Origin: Mycobacterium sp. D16Q14
GTDB taxonomy: Bacteria > Actinomycetota > Actinomycetes > Mycobacteriales > Mycobacteriaceae
Assembly: GCA_002013415.1 (NCBI GenBank)
Contig: MAEX01000006.1
Coordinates: forward strand, 124,001-188,000
Reading direction: 5' to 3'
Length of the DNA stretch: 64,000 nt
The notes under the pieces are model-generated. The model did no database searches, was not told the DNA's origin, and saw only the letters and a list, made by a program, of their open reading frames with translations. Shown here piece by piece: positions 26,461-38,467 of this stretch. Each line of letters starts with the position of its first letter. Position 1 is the stretch's first letter. Made by a program: the position numbers and the translations under genes.

Positions 26461-27171
26461 CTACCGTGACGTTAGCGGTCGTTGTCCCATCAGCGCCGTT
26501 CCGACACGCACACAAGTGGACCCATATTTAATGGCGGTCTCCAGGTCGTTGGACATTCCAGCCGATAAGCGATTCGCGTGTGGATAGCGTCGCCGGACGC
26601 GTTCGTGTTCTTGCTGGAGCCGATGAAAGGCCTGGTCGGGATCGGCCTCGCGAGGAGGTAGAGCCATCAACCCGGCGAGCTCCAGATGCTCGCTGGCGAC
26701 CACCCGCGCGCATAGCTCGTCGATCCCCGCGGGGTTCGCGATATCCACCCCACCCCGGGTGGTGTCACCGTCCAGGCTGATCTGGAGATAGACATGCAGC
26801 GGCTCGCGCTTCTCCCCCGCCCCGCGACCGGTATCCAACGCGGACACCAGCCGCGAGTTGTCCACCGAATGCACCGAAGACGCCCAGTGAGCAACCGACT
26901 TCGCCTTGTTGCGCTGCAGATTGCCCACCATGTGCCAGTGGATATCGGCGTGGCCGACCAGCTCCACCTTGGCGGCGGCCTCCTGATCTCTCGATTCCCC
27001 GAACGCGCGGCAGCCCAACCGGTACAGCTCCTCGACATCGGACGCCGGGAAGAACTTGGTGACGGGCAGCAATTGGATGTCGTCGGGATCGCGATCGACG
27101 GCCCCGGCGGCGGCGCGGACCCGTTCCCGCACCGCCTCCAGTGCGGTGCTCAGCTCATCGGCACGAGACAT
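26461..27171 (-). CDS. YggS-family pyridoxal phosphate homeostasis protein
   Basis: 236 residues, alanine-racemase-like barrel without racemase activity. The PLP lysine is in LLPVTKFFPA (near residue 37), FGESRDQEA follows, and WHMVGNLQRNKAK and LSAGMSNDLETAI (phosphate site) are typical. It controls free PLP. The start at 27171 shares one base with the pgeF stop, so a longer reading to 27255 is rejected. Confidence 0.92.
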   Translation of the reverse strand: MSRADELSTALEAVRERVRAAAGAVDRDPDDIQLLPVTKFFPASDVEELYRLGCRAFGESRDQEAAAKVELVGHADIHWHMVGNLQRNKAKSVAHWASSVHSVDNSRLVSALDTGRGAGEKREPLHVYLQISLDGDTTRGGVDIANPAGIDELCARVVASEHLELAGLMALPPREADPDQAFHRLQQEHERVRRRYPHANRLSAGMSNDLETAIKYGSTCVRVGTALMGQRPLTSR

Positions 27172-27878
27172 CAGCTCAGCCAGATCACCGACGCCAGTCG
27201 GCCGGTGCGCGGCTCCCGGCGATAGCTGAAAAGATCGGAATCCTCCACGGTGCACCGCGGATCGATATCAATAGCCGTCACGCCCAATCCGGAGAGCTGG
27301 CGGGCAATTCCGGCACGCAGGTCCAATCCCGGAGTTCCGGCCGAAGTCGTAGTGCGACTACCGGGCAGGGCCTCCTCCACATCGGCCGCCATGTCAGCGG
27401 GGACCTCGTAGTGACGACCGCTCACCGCCGGCCCGAGGAACGCCGAGATGCGTTCCACCTGCGCTCCGGCGGCCACCATGGCGTCGATCGTGCGCGGCAC
27501 GATGCCGAGTTTCGCTCCAACCCGTCCCGCGTGGGCACCCGCGACAACTCCTGTCGCCGCATCGGCGAACAGCACCGGGACGCAGTCGGCGGTCAGCACC
27601 GCCAGCGCGATCCCGGGCTGGCTGGTCACCAGGGCGTCGGTCTCGGGAATCACCGCCCCTTCGGGACCTTCGACCCTGTGCACGTGATCGCCGTGTACCT
27701 GCTGCATCCAGATCAGATGATCGTCCGGCAGCCCGAGGGCACCAGCGAGCCGTGATCGGTTGGCGGCCACCGCGTCTGGATCATCACCGACGTGATCACC
27801 GAGGTTAAAGCTGTCAAACGGCGCGCGTGATACCCCGCCGCGGCGGGTGGTGGTGACGCGCCGAACTCGAAAACCCAT
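27171..27878 (-). CDS. pgeF: Peptidoglycan editing factor PgeF (YfiH, DUF152)
   Basis: 235 residues, Cu-oxidase-4/laccase-like fold: MQQVHGDHVHRV, LAVLTADCVPVLFAD with the Cys, and GAHAGRVGAKLGIV with the His of the metal site. In Escherichia coli the family removes mis-incorporated L-Ser from muropeptide precursors. The position directly after ftsZ fits a cell-wall role. It is coupled to yggS. Confidence 0.9.
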   Translation of the reverse strand: MGFRVRRVTTTRRGGVSRAPFDSFNLGDHVGDDPDAVAANRSRLAGALGLPDDHLIWMQQVHGDHVHRVEGPEGAVIPETDALVTSQPGIALAVLTADCVPVLFADAATGVVAGAHAGRVGAKLGIVPRTIDAMVAAGAQVERISAFLGPAVSGRHYEVPADMAADVEEALPGSRTTTSAGTPGLDLRAGIARQLSGLGVTAIDIDPRCTVEDSDLFSYRREPRTGRLASVIWLS

Positions 27879-27898
27879 ACCTCAGAGGGTAGTTCGGC

Positions 27899-29047
27899 TC
27901 ATCGCCGCATGAAGGGCGGCACGTCGACATCGTCCTCGTCGCCGCCGAGCGTCACCGTGGCACCGTTGGTGTCCCTGGGCAGGCTCTGCGCGTCGATGGT
28001 GTCGAAGATACTGGTCCCGTTCGAGCCGTTGACCTGACCGGCCTTACCGGGGGCGACAGTTCCCGGAGCTGCCGTGCCGCTGATCGGCTTGCGGCTGGGG
28101 CCGCCCGCGTCGAATCCGGCGGCGATGACGGTGACCCGCACCTCGTCGCCCAGGGAATCGTCAATGACGGTACCGAAGATGATGTTGGCTTCGGGGTGCG
28201 CCGACTCCTGCACCAGCGAGGCCGCCTCGTTGATCTCGAACAGACCCAGGTCGCTGCCGCCGGCAATCGACATCAGCACGCCCTGCGCGCCTTCCATCGA
28301 GGCCTCGAGCAGCGGCGAATTGATCGCGGTCTCAGCGGCTTTGAGTGCCCTGCCGTCGCCACGCGACGAGCCGATGCCCATCAGGGCGCTACCGGCGCCG
28401 GACATGACGCTCTTGACGTCGGCGAAGTCGACGTTGATCAGACCCGGCGTGGTGATGAGGTCGGTGATGCCCTGAACACCGTTGAGCAACACTTCGTCGG
28501 CACTGCGGAATGCGTCCATGAGCGATACCGCGGCGTCGCCCATCTGCAGCAGGCGATCGTTAGGGATGACGATGAGGGTGTCGCAGCTCTCGCGCAGCGA
28601 GCCAATTCCGTTCTCGGCCTGGCCACTGCGGCGCTTACCCTCGAACGAAAACGGCCGGGTGACCACACCGATAGTCAGCGCACCGAGCTTGCGCGCGATG
28701 CTAGCCACCACGGGCGCCCCACCGGTACCGGTGCCACCACCCTCACCGGCCGTGACGAAGACCATGTCGGCACCCTTGAGGAGTTCCTCGATCTCGTCCT
28801 TGGCGTCTTCGGCAGCCTTGCGCCCCACGTCGGGGTCCGCACCCGCGCCCAGGCCGCGCGTGGAGTCGCGGCCGACGTCAAGTTTGACGTCGGCGTCGCT
28901 CATCAACAGCGCTTGCGCGTCGGTGTTGATCGCGATGAACTCGACCCCCTTGAGGCCGTGCTCGATCATCCGGTTGACGGCGTTGACGCCGCCGCCACCG
29001 ATGCCGACGACCTTGATCACCGCGAGGTAGTTGTGTGGAGGCGTCAT
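27899..29047 (-). CDS. ftsZ: Cell division GTPase FtsZ
   Basis: 382 residues. GTP-binding features include [13 protein letters not shown] near the start, the tubulin signature [13 protein letters not shown] near residues 100-112, and the T7 synergy loop [12 protein letters not shown] Gly/Ser-rich linker leads to the C-terminal peptide [10 protein letters not shown] that binds SepF, FtsW and other partners. GGAGGAAGG precedes the ATG. The 209-base gap to ftsQ probably holds its own promoter. Confidence 0.98.
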   Translation of the reverse strand: MTPPHNYLAVIKVVGIGGGGVNAVNRMIEHGLKGVEFIAINTDAQALLMSDADVKLDVGRDSTRGLGAGADPDVGRKAAEDAKDEIEELLKGADMVFVTAGEGGGTGTGGAPVVASIARKLGALTIGVVTRPFSFEGKRRSGQAENGIGSLRESCDTLIVIPNDRLLQMGDAAVSLMDAFRSADEVLLNGVQGITDLITTPGLINVDFADVKSVMSGAGSALMGIGSSRGDGRALKAAETAINSPLLEASMEGAQGVLMSIAGGSDLGLFEINEAASLVQESAHPEANIIFGTVIDDSLGDEVRVTVIAAGFDAGGPSRKPISGTAAPGTVAPGKAGQVNGSNGTSIFDTIDAQSLPRDTNGATVTLGGDEDDVDVPPFMRR

Positions 29048-29256
29048 GGTCGCCTTCCTCCCTGGTTGCTGCCGTGGTCTGGGTAGCTAGAGCCTCTCTG
29101 CAAACTCTCAACCTCTACCTCAGGCTTAGAGTTATGTCAGGTTGTCCCGCTGAAACAGAACGGTAGGGGGCGCGAGATACCGGGCACGGGAGGCGCGCCG
29201 AAGGATGCCGGGATTTTCCCGTGGCTATTTCCAGAAACCGCGGGCAAAGCGGTCGC

Positions 29257-30201
29257 TTACTTGACCGTGGTCAGATCCGGGCTGGACACGTCATACATGC
29301 GGCCGGGCTGCGTGAGCAGCGCCCCCAGCTTCTCCGCCTTCTCGGCGGTGCGGTCGGTGGTCCCCCACACGATGGTTCGACCGTCGTCGAGGGTCAATGT
29401 GATCGACGACACCGACGGCGCCGCGACCTTGGCCACCTGCCGCGCCAGATCGGGCGCCAGCGAGGTGAGCACCTGCAGCGCCGCCTTGGTCGTCGGGTCC
29501 TGAGGACCCGGAGCCACCACGTCGAGCACTGGGATGCCCGGCGGCGGCGGTTCGTTGGCGAAGTCCACCCCATCGCGGTCAATGAGGTGCGTGCCGTCGC
29601 CGCCCGCCCATGCGGCAACCGGCACCCGCTCGACGATCGTGACACGCAGCGTGGACGGATATTCGCATTGCACCCGTGCGCTGGCCACCCGGCGAATACT
29701 GGCCACCCGGTCCGCGGCCGCGGCGGTGTCGATCTGCAGCAGCCGGGTTCCCTGCGCGATGTTCAGTGCACCAAGGACATCCTGTTGGGTGACCACTCCG
29801 GTACCGGTAACCACCGTCTGGCGCACCGACATCAGCGGCGTGAAGTACAGAATTGCGCCGAGCCCCACCGCGATCAACGTCAGCAGTACCGCGAGGAGCA
29901 GGGTGTGCAGACCCTGAACCTTCCCTCGGCCCGCGGCCTTGCCCTGGTCGACGTGCTTACCCTTGGCCGCAGCCTTCGCCTCGCGCCTCGCCTGCTCCAA
30001 GGCGATCGCACGCCGCTGCGCATCCCGGCGCTCCATCCGCTCGCGCCTGGCCCGCATCCGCGGCCCTTCGTCGGCGTCGTCCTCGCCGGCCCCCTCGGCA
30101 ACATCGTCCTCGTCGACGTCCTCGGCGGCGGAGTCCTCGATCTCATCGGGTTCCGGGGTCGACTCCGCCGGGTCCTCGGAAGTCTTGTCCGACTCGCTCA
30201 T
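29257..30201 (-). CDS. ftsQ: Cell division protein FtsQ
   Basis: 314 residues. A long acidic/Lys-rich cytoplasmic tail (1-~95) precedes one membrane helix ([20 protein letters not shown]), a POTRA domain ([21 protein letters not shown]) and the FtsQ beta domain with [23 protein letters not shown]. It is the divisome scaffold with FtsL/FtsB. Start at 30201 (MSESDK) overlaps the murC stop (ATGA). Confidence 0.95.
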   Translation of the reverse strand: MSESDKTSEDPAESTPEPDEIEDSAAEDVDEDDVAEGAGEDDADEGPRMRARRERMERRDAQRRAIALEQARREAKAAAKGKHVDQGKAAGRGKVQGLHTLLLAVLLTLIAVGLGAILYFTPLMSVRQTVVTGTGVVTQQDVLGALNIAQGTRLLQIDTAAAADRVASIRRVASARVQCEYPSTLRVTIVERVPVAAWAGGDGTHLIDRDGVDFANEPPPPGIPVLDVVAPGPQDPTTKAALQVLTSLAPDLARQVAKVAAPSVSSITLTLDDGRTIVWGTTDRTAEKAEKLGALLTQPGRMYDVSSPDLTTVK

Positions 30202-31670
30202 TGACCATTCCTCGGCGGCGGCCAATCATTGGCCCGCACACGCAATGCGCGCACGATCTCCTTGCCCTGCAACGTGACATCGCCAGCGCCCATGGTGACC
30301 ACCAGATCCCCAGGCGCCGTGGCGGCGGCGACCTGATCAGCCACCGTCGACAGGTCGCGCAGGTAATGCACCGGCACCCCGGTGATCTGCCCGGCGATCA
30401 GCGCACCGCTGACACCCGGGAGGGGAGCTTCCCGCGCCCCGTAGACATCAAGCACGAACACCAGATCGGCGATGCTCAGCGCCTCGGCGAACTCCGTGGC
30501 GAAAGCGGCTGTGCGCGAGTACAAGTGCGGCTGAAAGACAACAACGGAACGTCCGTGCCCCTGCTGCGCGACGATCCCGGAAACCGCCTGCAGCACCGTG
30601 CGCACCTCGGTCGGATGGTGCGCGTAGTCATCAAAAACCCGGACACTCTCGACCTGGCCGACCAGTTCGAATCGACGGCGCACACCTTCAAATCCGGCCA
30701 ACCCGTCGAGCACACCCTCGATGGAGGCCCCGATCTCGGCGGCCGCCACCACGGCGGCCAGCGCGTTCAGGGCCATATGCCGTCCGGGCACCGACAACCG
30801 CATGGTGCGTGGGGTGTTCTCGCCCGTCAACTGAATCTGGGCGATGGCTCCGGTGTCACGGAACTGCCAGTCCAGCAAGCGCCCGGCCACCGGGACATCC
30901 CCTGCCTCGGTCTGATCGATGCTGCCGTAGCCACGCACCCGCATGCCGCGCTCATGGGCCCGGCGCGCCAGTGCCGCCGCACCCGGATCGTCGAGGCACA
31001 CCACCAGGACCCCGTCGGGGCCAAGGGTATCGGTGAACGCGTCGAACACCGCGGTGTAGGCCTCGACACTGCCGAAGTGATCGAGGTGGTCGGCCTCGAT
31101 GTTGGTGACGATGATCAGATCGGGCCGATACTGCAGCAGGGACCCGTCGCTTTCGTCCGCCTCTGCCACGAATACGTCCCCGCTGCCGTGGTGCGCGTTG
31201 GTACCAGCTTCGTTGAGTTCGCCGCCGACCGCGAACGAGGGGTCGTATTCGCAATGCTGCAGCGCCACGATGAGCATCGAGGTGGTGCTGGTCTTGCCGT
31301 GCGTTCCAGTCACCATGAGGGTGCGGTATCCGGCCATCAGGTCCGCGAGCACGACGGGGCGCAGCAGTATCGGTATACCGCGCCGATTCGCTTCCACCAG
31401 TTCGGGATTGGTCTTAGGAATGGCAGCATGGGTGGTGACGACCACGGTCGGTCCGCCCGGCAGCAGGTCCAGGGCATCAGCGTCGTGGCCGACGTTGACG
31501 AGCGCGCCGCGGGCACGCAGTGCGAGCACGCCGCGGGACTCCTTGGCGTCGGAGCCCGATACCTGCGCTCCCCTGTCCAGCAGAATCCGGGCGATACCGG
31601 ACATTCCGGCGCCGCCGATACCGACCATGTGCACGCGGCGCAAGTGCTCCGGGAGTGGGCCGACGTTCAT
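30198..31670 (-). CDS. murC: UDP-N-acetylmuramate--L-alanine ligase
   Basis: 490 residues, first of the four Mur ligases. [12 protein letters not shown] is the UDP-binding loop, [12 protein letters not shown] the ATP P-loop, EADESDGS a metal-ligand block, and the family block [11 protein letters not shown] lies in the third domain. It adds L-Ala to UDP-MurNAc (glycolylated or acetylated in mycobacteria). It overlaps murG and ftsQ by 4 bases each. Confidence 0.97.
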   Translation of the reverse strand: MNVGPLPEHLRRVHMVGIGGAGMSGIARILLDRGAQVSGSDAKESRGVLALRARGALVNVGHDADALDLLPGGPTVVVTTHAAIPKTNPELVEANRRGIPILLRPVVLADLMAGYRTLMVTGTHGKTSTTSMLIVALQHCEYDPSFAVGGELNEAGTNAHHGSGDVFVAEADESDGSLLQYRPDLIIVTNIEADHLDHFGSVEAYTAVFDAFTDTLGPDGVLVVCLDDPGAAALARRAHERGMRVRGYGSIDQTEAGDVPVAGRLLDWQFRDTGAIAQIQLTGENTPRTMRLSVPGRHMALNALAAVVAAAEIGASIEGVLDGLAGFEGVRRRFELVGQVESVRVFDDYAHHPTEVRTVLQAVSGIVAQQGHGRSVVVFQPHLYSRTAAFATEFAEALSIADLVFVLDVYGAREAPLPGVSGALIAGQITGVPVHYLRDLSTVADQVAAATAPGDLVVTMGAGDVTLQGKEIVRALRVRANDWPPPRNGQ

Positions 31671-32827
31671 CGCGAGGCGCCCCCTCTCTGAGAACGCCGC
31701 TCTCGAGCGACATCCAATGCCACCTGAGCCACCTGTCGCGCGGCGTCCGGATGCCCGGACAGAGCGGCGGCCGACGTCATCGCGGCAAGTTTTTCGGAAT
31801 CGGAGAGTATCTCGATCACCGTGTGCGCCAATGTCTCCGGAGTGAGGTCGCGATCCGCGACGATGACCCCGCCGCCGGCGTCGACAACCGGCAACGCGTT
31901 GAGACGCTGTTCGCCGTTACCGATGGGCAAGGGTACGTAGATCGCGGGCAGCCCGACCGCCGAAACTTCCGCGACAGTCATCGCACCGGACCGGCACACC
32001 GCGATATCGGCCGCCGCGTACGCCAGGTCCATCCGGTCCAGGTACGGCAGGGCCACATACCTGCGGATACCCGGGGCGTCTTCCGGTCTCGGTTCGGGCA
32101 GCTCGATCGTGTTCTTCGGCCCATGCGCGTGCAGCACCGAAACCCCGGCAGCGGCAAGGTCATTGGCGGCCGCCGAGACGGCATTATTCAGGGACACCGC
32201 ACCTTGGGAACCGCCGAACACCAACAGCACCAGTGCGTTGTCGTCAAACCCGTAGTAGGCGCGCGCCTCCTGCCGCAATGCGGCACGATCCAGCGCCGTG
32301 ATCGACCCACGAACGGGCACGCCGACCACTTCCGCGCGGCGCAGTCCCGAATCCGGGACCGCGGACAACACCCGCTGTGCGCGGCGCGCCCCAACCCGAT
32401 TGGCAAGGCCGGCACGGGCGTTCGCCTCGTGGATGACCACTGGAACGCGGGAACGGCGCAACGGCCCGCGACGAGCCGCCAGATAGGCGGGAAGGGCCAC
32501 ATAACCACCGAAGCCGATCACGACGTCGGCCCCGACATTGTCGAATACCGCCCGCGTCTGCCGCACCGCCCGGCGCACCCGGAGCGGCAATCGCAGCAGG
32601 TCGCCCGTGAGTCGCCGCGGCAGTGGCACCGGGACGATCAGTTCCAGGTCGTAACCACGGTCGGGCACCAACCGCGTCTCCAGGCCGCGCTCGGTGCCCA
32701 GTGCGGTGATCCGCACCGACGGGTCGATCTCGCGCAGCGCATCGGCGACCGCCATGGCGGGTTCGACATGACCCGCGGTACCGCCACCGGCCAGCACCAC
32801 CGAAAACGGCCGAAGTTCATCACTCAC
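31667..32827 (-). CDS. murG: Lipid II synthase MurG (GT28)
   Basis: 386 residues. It adds GlcNAc from UDP-GlcNAc to lipid I at the inner membrane face. G-loop 1 reads [13 protein letters not shown], followed by [26 protein letters not shown], the C-domain VFGGSQGA, and [23 protein letters not shown] that binds the donor. The GTG at 32827 (VSDELRPF) follows GAAAGGAT; a TTG-started extension to 32857 is less likely. Confidence 0.96.
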   Translation of the reverse strand: MSDELRPFSVVLAGGGTAGHVEPAMAVADALREIDPSVRITALGTERGLETRLVPDRGYDLELIVPVPLPRRLTGDLLRLPLRVRRAVRQTRAVFDNVGADVVIGFGGYVALPAYLAARRGPLRRSRVPVVIHEANARAGLANRVGARRAQRVLSAVPDSGLRRAEVVGVPVRGSITALDRAALRQEARAYYGFDDNALVLLVFGGSQGAVSLNNAVSAAANDLAAAGVSVLHAHGPKNTIELPEPRPEDAPGIRRYVALPYLDRMDLAYAAADIAVCRSGAMTVAEVSAVGLPAIYVPLPIGNGEQRLNALPVVDAGGGVIVADRDLTPETLAHTVIEILSDSEKLAAMTSAAALSGHPDAARQVAQVALDVARERRSQRGGASR

Positions 32828-32871
32828 TCCGGGAGCATCCTTTCGGTCTGGCAGCAATCACATGTCGGCAG

Positions 32872-34431
32872 CTATCGATGGGTTCGGGCGCGTGAGCTCC
32901 CGGCCCGGGATTGCTCACGGGTCCGGCCGCTCGCACGCGTGCCCGAGGGCCTGCGCACCTGCTGTACCTGCCTATGATGCCCTGCCTCGCTCTCGGAGCG
33001 TGCACGTGGCGTGCGCTTGGCGCCTTGTTTGGGCTCTGCCTGCCGTGGGCGATCGGGCCGCGGCTTGGCCGTCTCGGTGCTGCGCACGGCCGACTTGGCA
33101 CGGAGCCGATCACGTGCGGTATCGATCCGCGGGGCCACGTACGGCTCCGGCGACGGAAGCCGCAGCACCCTGTTCATCCGGTCACCCGAACCCGCGCGCA
33201 GGGCAGCGACGGCCTCGGGTTCATGGCGCGCCGCGTTGGCAATGAGGCCGATCATGAAAAGGGCTGTGGCCGTCGCTGTTCCACCCGAGGAAATAAGCGG
33301 AAGCTGAATACCGGTCACCGGCAGCAGGCCGATCACGTAGCCGATGTTGATGAAGGACTGGCCGATGACCCACATGCCGGCGGTGGCCGTCAGCATTCGC
33401 AGGAACGGATCAGCACTGCGCTTGGCGATGCGCATGGCGGTGTACGCGAAGACCCCGAACAGAGCGAGAACCCCGAGGCACCCGACGAAGCCGAGCTCCT
33501 CGCCGATGATCGCGAAGATGAAGTCGTTGTGGGCGTTGGGCAGATAGTGCCACTTGGCCGACCCCTGCCCCAGACCCTGGCCGAAGAAACCGCCCTGGGC
33601 CAGCGCGAATCGCGCCTGACGCGACTGATAACCCGTCGCCTGCGGGTCTGCCGACGGATCCAGCCAGGCCTTCACCCGATCGGAGCGATATCCGGCAGAG
33701 ACAGCGAGGATGGCGGCCGCCAGCACGGCGGCTATTACCGAACTGAGAAACACCTTGAGCGGCAACCCGGCATACCAGAGCAACGCCAACAAGATGATGC
33801 TCATGGAGACCGTCTGCCCCAGGTCGGGCTGGATGACGATGAGCACGAGCGCGATCAGCGCGGCAGGCACCAAGGGAACAAGCATCTCGCGCAGCGATGC
33901 CTTCTCCATGCGACGCGATGCCAACAGATGCGCGCCCCAGATCGCAAAGGCGATCTTGGTGAGCTCAGAGGGCTGCATCGACATGCCGCCGTAGACGAAC
34001 CAGCCGCGAGAACCGTTGGAGTACGTGCCGATACCGGGTATCAGCACCAGAGTGATCAAGACGATGGTGAACACGAAGGCCGGAAAAGAGTATTTGCGCA
34101 TCACCCGGATCGGGGTGCGCAATGCGATATAGAAACCGACCAGGCCCACGCACACCCAGAGCAACTGCTTGCCGAAGACGGCCCACGCCGATCCGTCCAG
34201 GTCGTAGGACTCCACACCGGATGCGGACAGCACCATGATGAGCCCGAGCGTGGTGAGCAACGCGGCCGTCGCGACGATCAGGTGAAACGAGGTCATGGGC
34301 CGGTTCAGCCAGGCACCCAGCCGAGTCCGGGCCACCAACCCGTCGGACTTCGCGTCAGAGGACTTCTTGGCCGGCGTGGTCGCGTTCTTGGAGCGGAAAA
34401 CTCTGGCGAAGGGGGCGGTCAGGGTCGACAC
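32872..34431 (-). CDS. ftsW: Septal peptidoglycan glycosyltransferase FtsW (SEDS)
   Basis: 519 residues with about ten membrane helices. SEDS marks are [22 protein letters not shown] (the conserved QPDLG stretch), [16 protein letters not shown] and [11 protein letters not shown] basic cytoplasmic tail of about 115 residues rich in Arg/Pro extends beyond the membrane part, as in other mycobacteria. It polymerises lipid II with PbpB. GTG at 34431 has AGGTGA before it. Confidence 0.96.
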   Translation of the reverse strand: MSTLTAPFARVFRSKNATTPAKKSSDAKSDGLVARTRLGAWLNRPMTSFHLIVATAALLTTLGLIMVLSASGVESYDLDGSAWAVFGKQLLWVCVGLVGFYIALRTPIRVMRKYSFPAFVFTIVLITLVLIPGIGTYSNGSRGWFVYGGMSMQPSELTKIAFAIWGAHLLASRRMEKASLREMLVPLVPAALIALVLIVIQPDLGQTVSMSIILLALLWYAGLPLKVFLSSVIAAVLAAAILAVSAGYRSDRVKAWLDPSADPQATGYQSRQARFALAQGGFFGQGLGQGSAKWHYLPNAHNDFIFAIIGEELGFVGCLGVLALFGVFAYTAMRIAKRSADPFLRMLTATAGMWVIGQSFINIGYVIGLLPVTGIQLPLISSGGTATATALFMIGLIANAARHEPEAVAALRAGSGDRMNRVLRLPSPEPYVAPRIDTARDRLRAKSAVRSTETAKPRPDRPRQAEPKQGAKRTPRARSESEAGHHRQVQQVRRPSGTRASGRTREQSRAGSSRARTHR

Positions 34432-34442
34432 GTCGCTGTCAC

Positions 34443-35900
34443 CTAACCGGTAAGTGCGTGCACCGCCGCGGCGAATCTGTCGCCACGCTCGGAGTACCCG
34501 CTGAATTGGTCGAAGGATGCGCCGGCCGGAGCCAGCAGCACGGTGTCGCCAGGCTGGGCCACTGTGCTGGCGTGCCGGACGGCCGCGGACATGACTCGGG
34601 TACCCAGGTCAGCGCCACCCCCATCCGCCTCATCAGTCACATAGACCACATTTGCCTCTTGCACCCCAGCATCCTCGCGCGTCACAACTGCAACTACGGG
34701 TACATCCGGCGCGTGTCGCGCCAAAGCCTCAGCAATCAGTCCTCGATCCGTGCCGATCAGCACAACTGCGCCTAGCCGGTCGGCACAATCGCGTACCAGA
34801 TCATCGACCGCGGCCCCCTTGAGCAACCCCCCGGCGATCCAGATGACGCGTCGATACGCCGCGATGGACGCCGCGGCCGCGTGCGGATTGGTGGCCTTCG
34901 AGTCGTCCACGTACGAAACACCGTGACGTCGCGCGACCAGCTCGGCCCGGTGCCGCCCCACCTGAAAGGCTCCCAACGCGCGGGCAACGGCCTCGGCGGG
35001 CACACCCACCGCGCGGGCCAGCGCGGCGGCCGCCAGCGCGTTGAGTACACCGATCGGACCCGCCACCGGGAGCCTCGACACCTCGATCAACGACACATCG
35101 GCCCCGAATGCCCGGTCCACCAGCCGGCCGTCGTGCACGCCGAGCTCTCCGGGTGCGGGCTCACCGGTGCGAAATCCCACCTTGATCGGCGCGGGCGAGC
35201 CGGAGAGCAGCCGGGCGGCCACCGCGTCGTCCAAGCCGACGACCGCGACCTCACCAGTGAGCGCTCGCGCCTTGTCCCGGGTGTACGCGTCCATTCCTCC
35301 GTGCCAGTCGAGGTGATCCTCGGCCACATTGAGCACCACACCGGCCGCCGGGCGCACCGACGGCGCCCAATGCAATTGAAAGCTCGACAGCTCGACGGCG
35401 AGATAGTCCACATCGCGATCCAAGACATTCAAGACCGGATCTCCGATGTTCCCGCACAGCGCACTGGTGCGCCCCGCTGCGGTCAGCATGTCGTGGACCA
35501 TTGCCGTGGTCGTAGTCTTTCCGTTGGTTCCCGTGACCACCAGCCACTGTTTGGGCGGTCCATACCGACCGGAAGCATCCAGGCGCCACGCCAATTCGAC
35601 GTCGCCCCAGACGGGCAACCCGGCCTGAACAGCTGCCAGCACGACAGGTGAGGACGGACCGAAGCCGGGGCTGACGATCACCAGGTCCTGATCGGTCATG
35701 CGGCGTTGCGCCTCGGCGGTGGTGAACGCCCTACGTCCCGCTTCGCGATGACGTTGCAGCGCTTCCTTGTTGTCGTCACAGACGGTGATGAGGAGGTCCA
35801 ATCCGGCCAGTGCGGCCACCACGGCATCGCCGGTAACACGCGCACCGCAGACCAGAACTCTTGTCCCGCTGGCCAGTTCCGTCACATGAGAAGCGGTCAT
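34443..35900 (-). CDS. murD: UDP-N-acetylmuramoylalanine--D-glutamate ligase
   Basis: 485 residues. The N-terminal uridine-binding fold reads [16 protein letters not shown]. The P-loop is [26 protein letters not shown] and [13 protein letters not shown] follow with the carbamylated-Lys region between. It adds D-Glu to the muropeptide. The start lies 6 bases after mraY; ftsW begins 11 bases beyond its stop. Confidence 0.97.
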   Translation of the reverse strand: MTASHVTELASGTRVLVCGARVTGDAVVAALAGLDLLITVCDDNKEALQRHREAGRRAFTTAEAQRRMTDQDLVIVSPGFGPSSPVVLAAVQAGLPVWGDVELAWRLDASGRYGPPKQWLVVTGTNGKTTTTAMVHDMLTAAGRTSALCGNIGDPVLNVLDRDVDYLAVELSSFQLHWAPSVRPAAGVVLNVAEDHLDWHGGMDAYTRDKARALTGEVAVVGLDDAVAARLLSGSPAPIKVGFRTGEPAPGELGVHDGRLVDRAFGADVSLIEVSRLPVAGPIGVLNALAAAALARAVGVPAEAVARALGAFQVGRHRAELVARRHGVSYVDDSKATNPHAAAASIAAYRRVIWIAGGLLKGAAVDDLVRDCADRLGAVVLIGTDRGLIAEALARHAPDVPVVAVVTREDAGVQEANVVYVTDEADGGGADLGTRVMSAAVRHASTVAQPGDTVLLAPAGASFDQFSGYSERGDRFAAAVHALTG

Positions 35901-35906
35901 GGCCGG

Positions 35907-36986
35907 CTAGTCACCGATCGTGGCGAGCCACTCGCCGTAGAACAGGGCCAATCCCAGCCCGCAGGCAATGGCCGTCAAGAGCCAGAACCGGATGATGACG
36001 GTCGTTTCCGCCCAGCCCAGCAGCTCGAAATGATGATGGAACGGCGCCATGCGGAACACTCTGCGACCGGTGGTGCGGAATGCGGCGATCTGCAGGACCA
36101 CCGACACGATCTCGGCCACGAACAGCGCGCCCAGCACCACCGCGAGCAGCTCGGTCCGGGTGGTCACCGACAGGCCCGCGATGATGCCGCCCAGGGCCAG
36201 CGATCCGGTGTCCCCCATGAAGATCTTGGCGGGTGCGGCGTTCCACCACAGGAACCCGATACACGCGCCCGCGGTTGCCGCGGCGATCACCGCCAGGTCC
36301 AGCGGGTCGCGCACGTTGTAACAGGCGACGCCGGGGTGTGTGGAGCATGCGTTGCGGTACTGCCAGAAGGTCACGATGACGTACGCGCCGGTCACCATGG
36401 CCATACATCCGCCGGCCAGCCCATCCAGGCCGTCGGTGAAATTGACGGCGTTGGACCACGACATCACCAGGATCACGCAGAAGAGCACGAAGACTGCGGC
36501 GGGCATGGCGACGGTGGCGATCTCGCGCACGTAGGAGAGCTGCGGACTACCGGGTGTCAACCCGTCGGTGTTGCGGAACTGCAACACCAGCACACCGAAG
36601 ACGAGCGCCGACAAGATCTGGCCGACCGTCTTGGAGGTCTTGTTCAGACCGAGGTTGCGTGCCTTGCGAATCTTGATGAAGTCGTCGATGAATCCGACGC
36701 CGCCAAGCATGGTCGCCAGCGCGAGCACCAGCAGCCCGGACGCCGAGGGGCCATTGGATCCGAACGCGATGCCGACCAGGTGTGACCCGAAGTACCCGGC
36801 CCACATACCGGCCAGGATCGCGACGCCGCCCATCGACGGCGTACCGCGCTTCTTCTGATGATGCTGCGGGCCGTCGTCCCGGATCTCCTGGCCGAAGCCC
36901 TGGCGCGAGAACACCCGGATGAGTACCGGGGTGAGCATGATCGAGACGAGGATCGCGATCCCGGCAGCGATGATGATCTGCCTCAT
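35907..36986 (-). CDS. mraY: Phospho-MurNAc-pentapeptide translocase MraY (MurX)
   Basis: 359 residues, ten membrane helices. The catalytic acidic blocks are visible: GFIDDFIKI near 100, [13 protein letters not shown] near 190, and [12 protein letters not shown] near 255, with [10 protein letters not shown] as the His-rich loop. It attaches the pentapeptide precursor to undecaprenyl phosphate (lipid I). It overlaps murF by 4 bases. Confidence 0.97.
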   Translation of the reverse strand: MRQIIIAAGIAILVSIMLTPVLIRVFSRQGFGQEIRDDGPQHHQKKRGTPSMGGVAILAGMWAGYFGSHLVGIAFGSNGPSASGLLVLALATMLGGVGFIDDFIKIRKARNLGLNKTSKTVGQILSALVFGVLVLQFRNTDGLTPGSPQLSYVREIATVAMPAAVFVLFCVILVMSWSNAVNFTDGLDGLAGGCMAMVTGAYVIVTFWQYRNACSTHPGVACYNVRDPLDLAVIAAATAGACIGFLWWNAAPAKIFMGDTGSLALGGIIAGLSVTTRTELLAVVLGALFVAEIVSVVLQIAAFRTTGRRVFRMAPFHHHFELLGWAETTVIIRFWLLTAIACGLGLALFYGEWLATIGD

Positions 36987-38467
36987 GCGTCACCCGCCTT
37001 CAGCAGCTCATCGGCCACGACCCACAGCCCGGCCGACCGCGATGCCTTGACCAGCACCACATCGCCCGCGGCCAGCTCGTCGGCCAGCAGCGTGGCGGCT
37101 GCCGCAGGATCGTCCACCAGCACCGCCTCGGACCCCCACGACCCCTCCATCACTGCACCCGCATGCATTGCCCGCTGCGACCTCCCGGTTCCGACGACTA
37201 CCAATCGACTGACATCTAAGCGCACCGCAGCCCGTCCGATGCGGTCATGCTCGGATATCGCGTCGGGCCCCAGCTCAGCCATCTCCCCCAGCACCGCCCA
37301 GCTGCGGCGGGATTCTCGCCCGTGGCGAGCCATGGAGACCAGGGCTTTCAGCCCGGCCATCATCGAATCCGGGTTGGCGTTGTACGCGTCGTTGATGACG
37401 GTGACACCGTCACCTCGGGTACTGACCTCCATCCGGCGCCGCGATACCGGCCCCGCCTCGGCGAGTGCACCGGCAACCTGCGCAAGGCTGGCACCGCATT
37501 CCAGCGCGACCGCGGCAGCGGCCAGCGCGTTGCTCACCTGATGCTCACCGTGCACAGCCAGCTGAACCGGTACGACCGCGTCACCGGCGCGCAGGGTGAA
37601 GCGGGCACGCGCAAGATCGTCGACGCTCACATCGGTCGCCCAGATATCAGCGGTGTTGTGCACGCTGGTGCGCACCACCCGCGCCTGCGTCTTGGCGGCC
37701 ATCGCGGCCACCGCCGAATCGTCGGCATTCAGCACTGCGACACCGTCAATCGAAAGCGACTGCGGCAGTTCACCCTTGGTATCGGCAATGGCCTGTCGCG
37801 AGCCGAACTCGCCCAGGTGCGCTGTGCCGACGTTGAGCACGACACCGATCGAAGGCGGTGCGATAGCCGCGAGGTCCGCGATGTTTCCGGGACGGCGGGC
37901 CGACAGCTCCAACACCAGGAACTTGGTCGATTCACTGGCCCGCAGGACGGTCCAGGGGTGACCAAGCTCGTTGTTGAAGGATCCGGGAGGCGCCACCACC
38001 TCACCGAGCGGGTTGAGCACCGCGGCGATGAGGTCCTTAGTCGACGTCTTTCCCGACGAGCCGGTCACGCCGACGATGCGCAGCCCTCGCCGCGTGAGCC
38101 GGCGGGCCACCTCGGCCGCCAGCGCGGCGGTCGCGGCCAGCACTGCGGCACCCGATCCGTCCGAATCATGTTCCAATGCAGACACTTCCGTGCGCGCGAC
38201 GCCGGTAGGCGACACCACGATGGCCGGTACACCCACCGGCCTGGCCGCCAGCACGGCGACGGCACCGGCCGCGACGGCACCTTCGGCATGATCGTGACCA
38301 TCGACCCGGGCACCCGGCAGGGCCAGGAACAGTCCGCCTGGCCCCACGTGACGCGAATCGAATTCAACGGTGCCGGTAACCCTCGTGTTCCGGGCCTCAT
38401 CGACACTGATTCCGTCGAGACGCCCACCGACGACCTCGGCGATCTCGGCGACAGTCATCTCAATCAT
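36983..38467 (-). CDS. murF: UDP-MurNAc-tripeptide--D-Ala-D-Ala ligase
   Basis: 494 residues. P-loop [14 protein letters not shown] near residue 140, [24 protein letters not shown] and [12 protein letters not shown] match MurF. It completes the pentapeptide. ATG at 38467 overlaps the murE stop; an ATG three codons later is the alternative start. Confidence 0.96.
   Translation of the reverse strand: MIEMTVAEIAEVVGGRLDGISVDEARNTRVTGTVEFDSRHVGPGGLFLALPGARVDGHDHAEGAVAAGAVAVLAARPVGVPAIVVSPTGVARTEVSALEHDSDGSGAAVLAATAALAAEVARRLTRRGLRIVGVTGSSGKTSTKDLIAAVLNPLGEVVAPPGSFNNELGHPWTVLRASESTKFLVLELSARRPGNIADLAAIAPPSIGVVLNVGTAHLGEFGSRQAIADTKGELPQSLSIDGVAVLNADDSAVAAMAAKTQARVVRTSVHNTADIWATDVSVDDLARARFTLRAGDAVVPVQLAVHGEHQVSNALAAAAVALECGASLAQVAGALAEAGPVSRRRMEVSTRGDGVTVINDAYNANPDSMMAGLKALVSMARHGRESRRSWAVLGEMAELGPDAISEHDRIGRAAVRLDVSRLVVVGTGRSQRAMHAGAVMEGSWGSEAVLVDDPAAAATLLADELAAGDVVLVKASRSAGLWVVADELLKAGDA

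Noticed and set aside
29853..31691. 612-codon plus-strand frame
   Set aside because: Mirror of murC and ftsQ in high-GC DNA; no motifs.
32911..34446. 511-codon plus-strand frame
   Set aside because: Mirror of ftsW, His/Arg/Gln-rich with no membrane or domain features.
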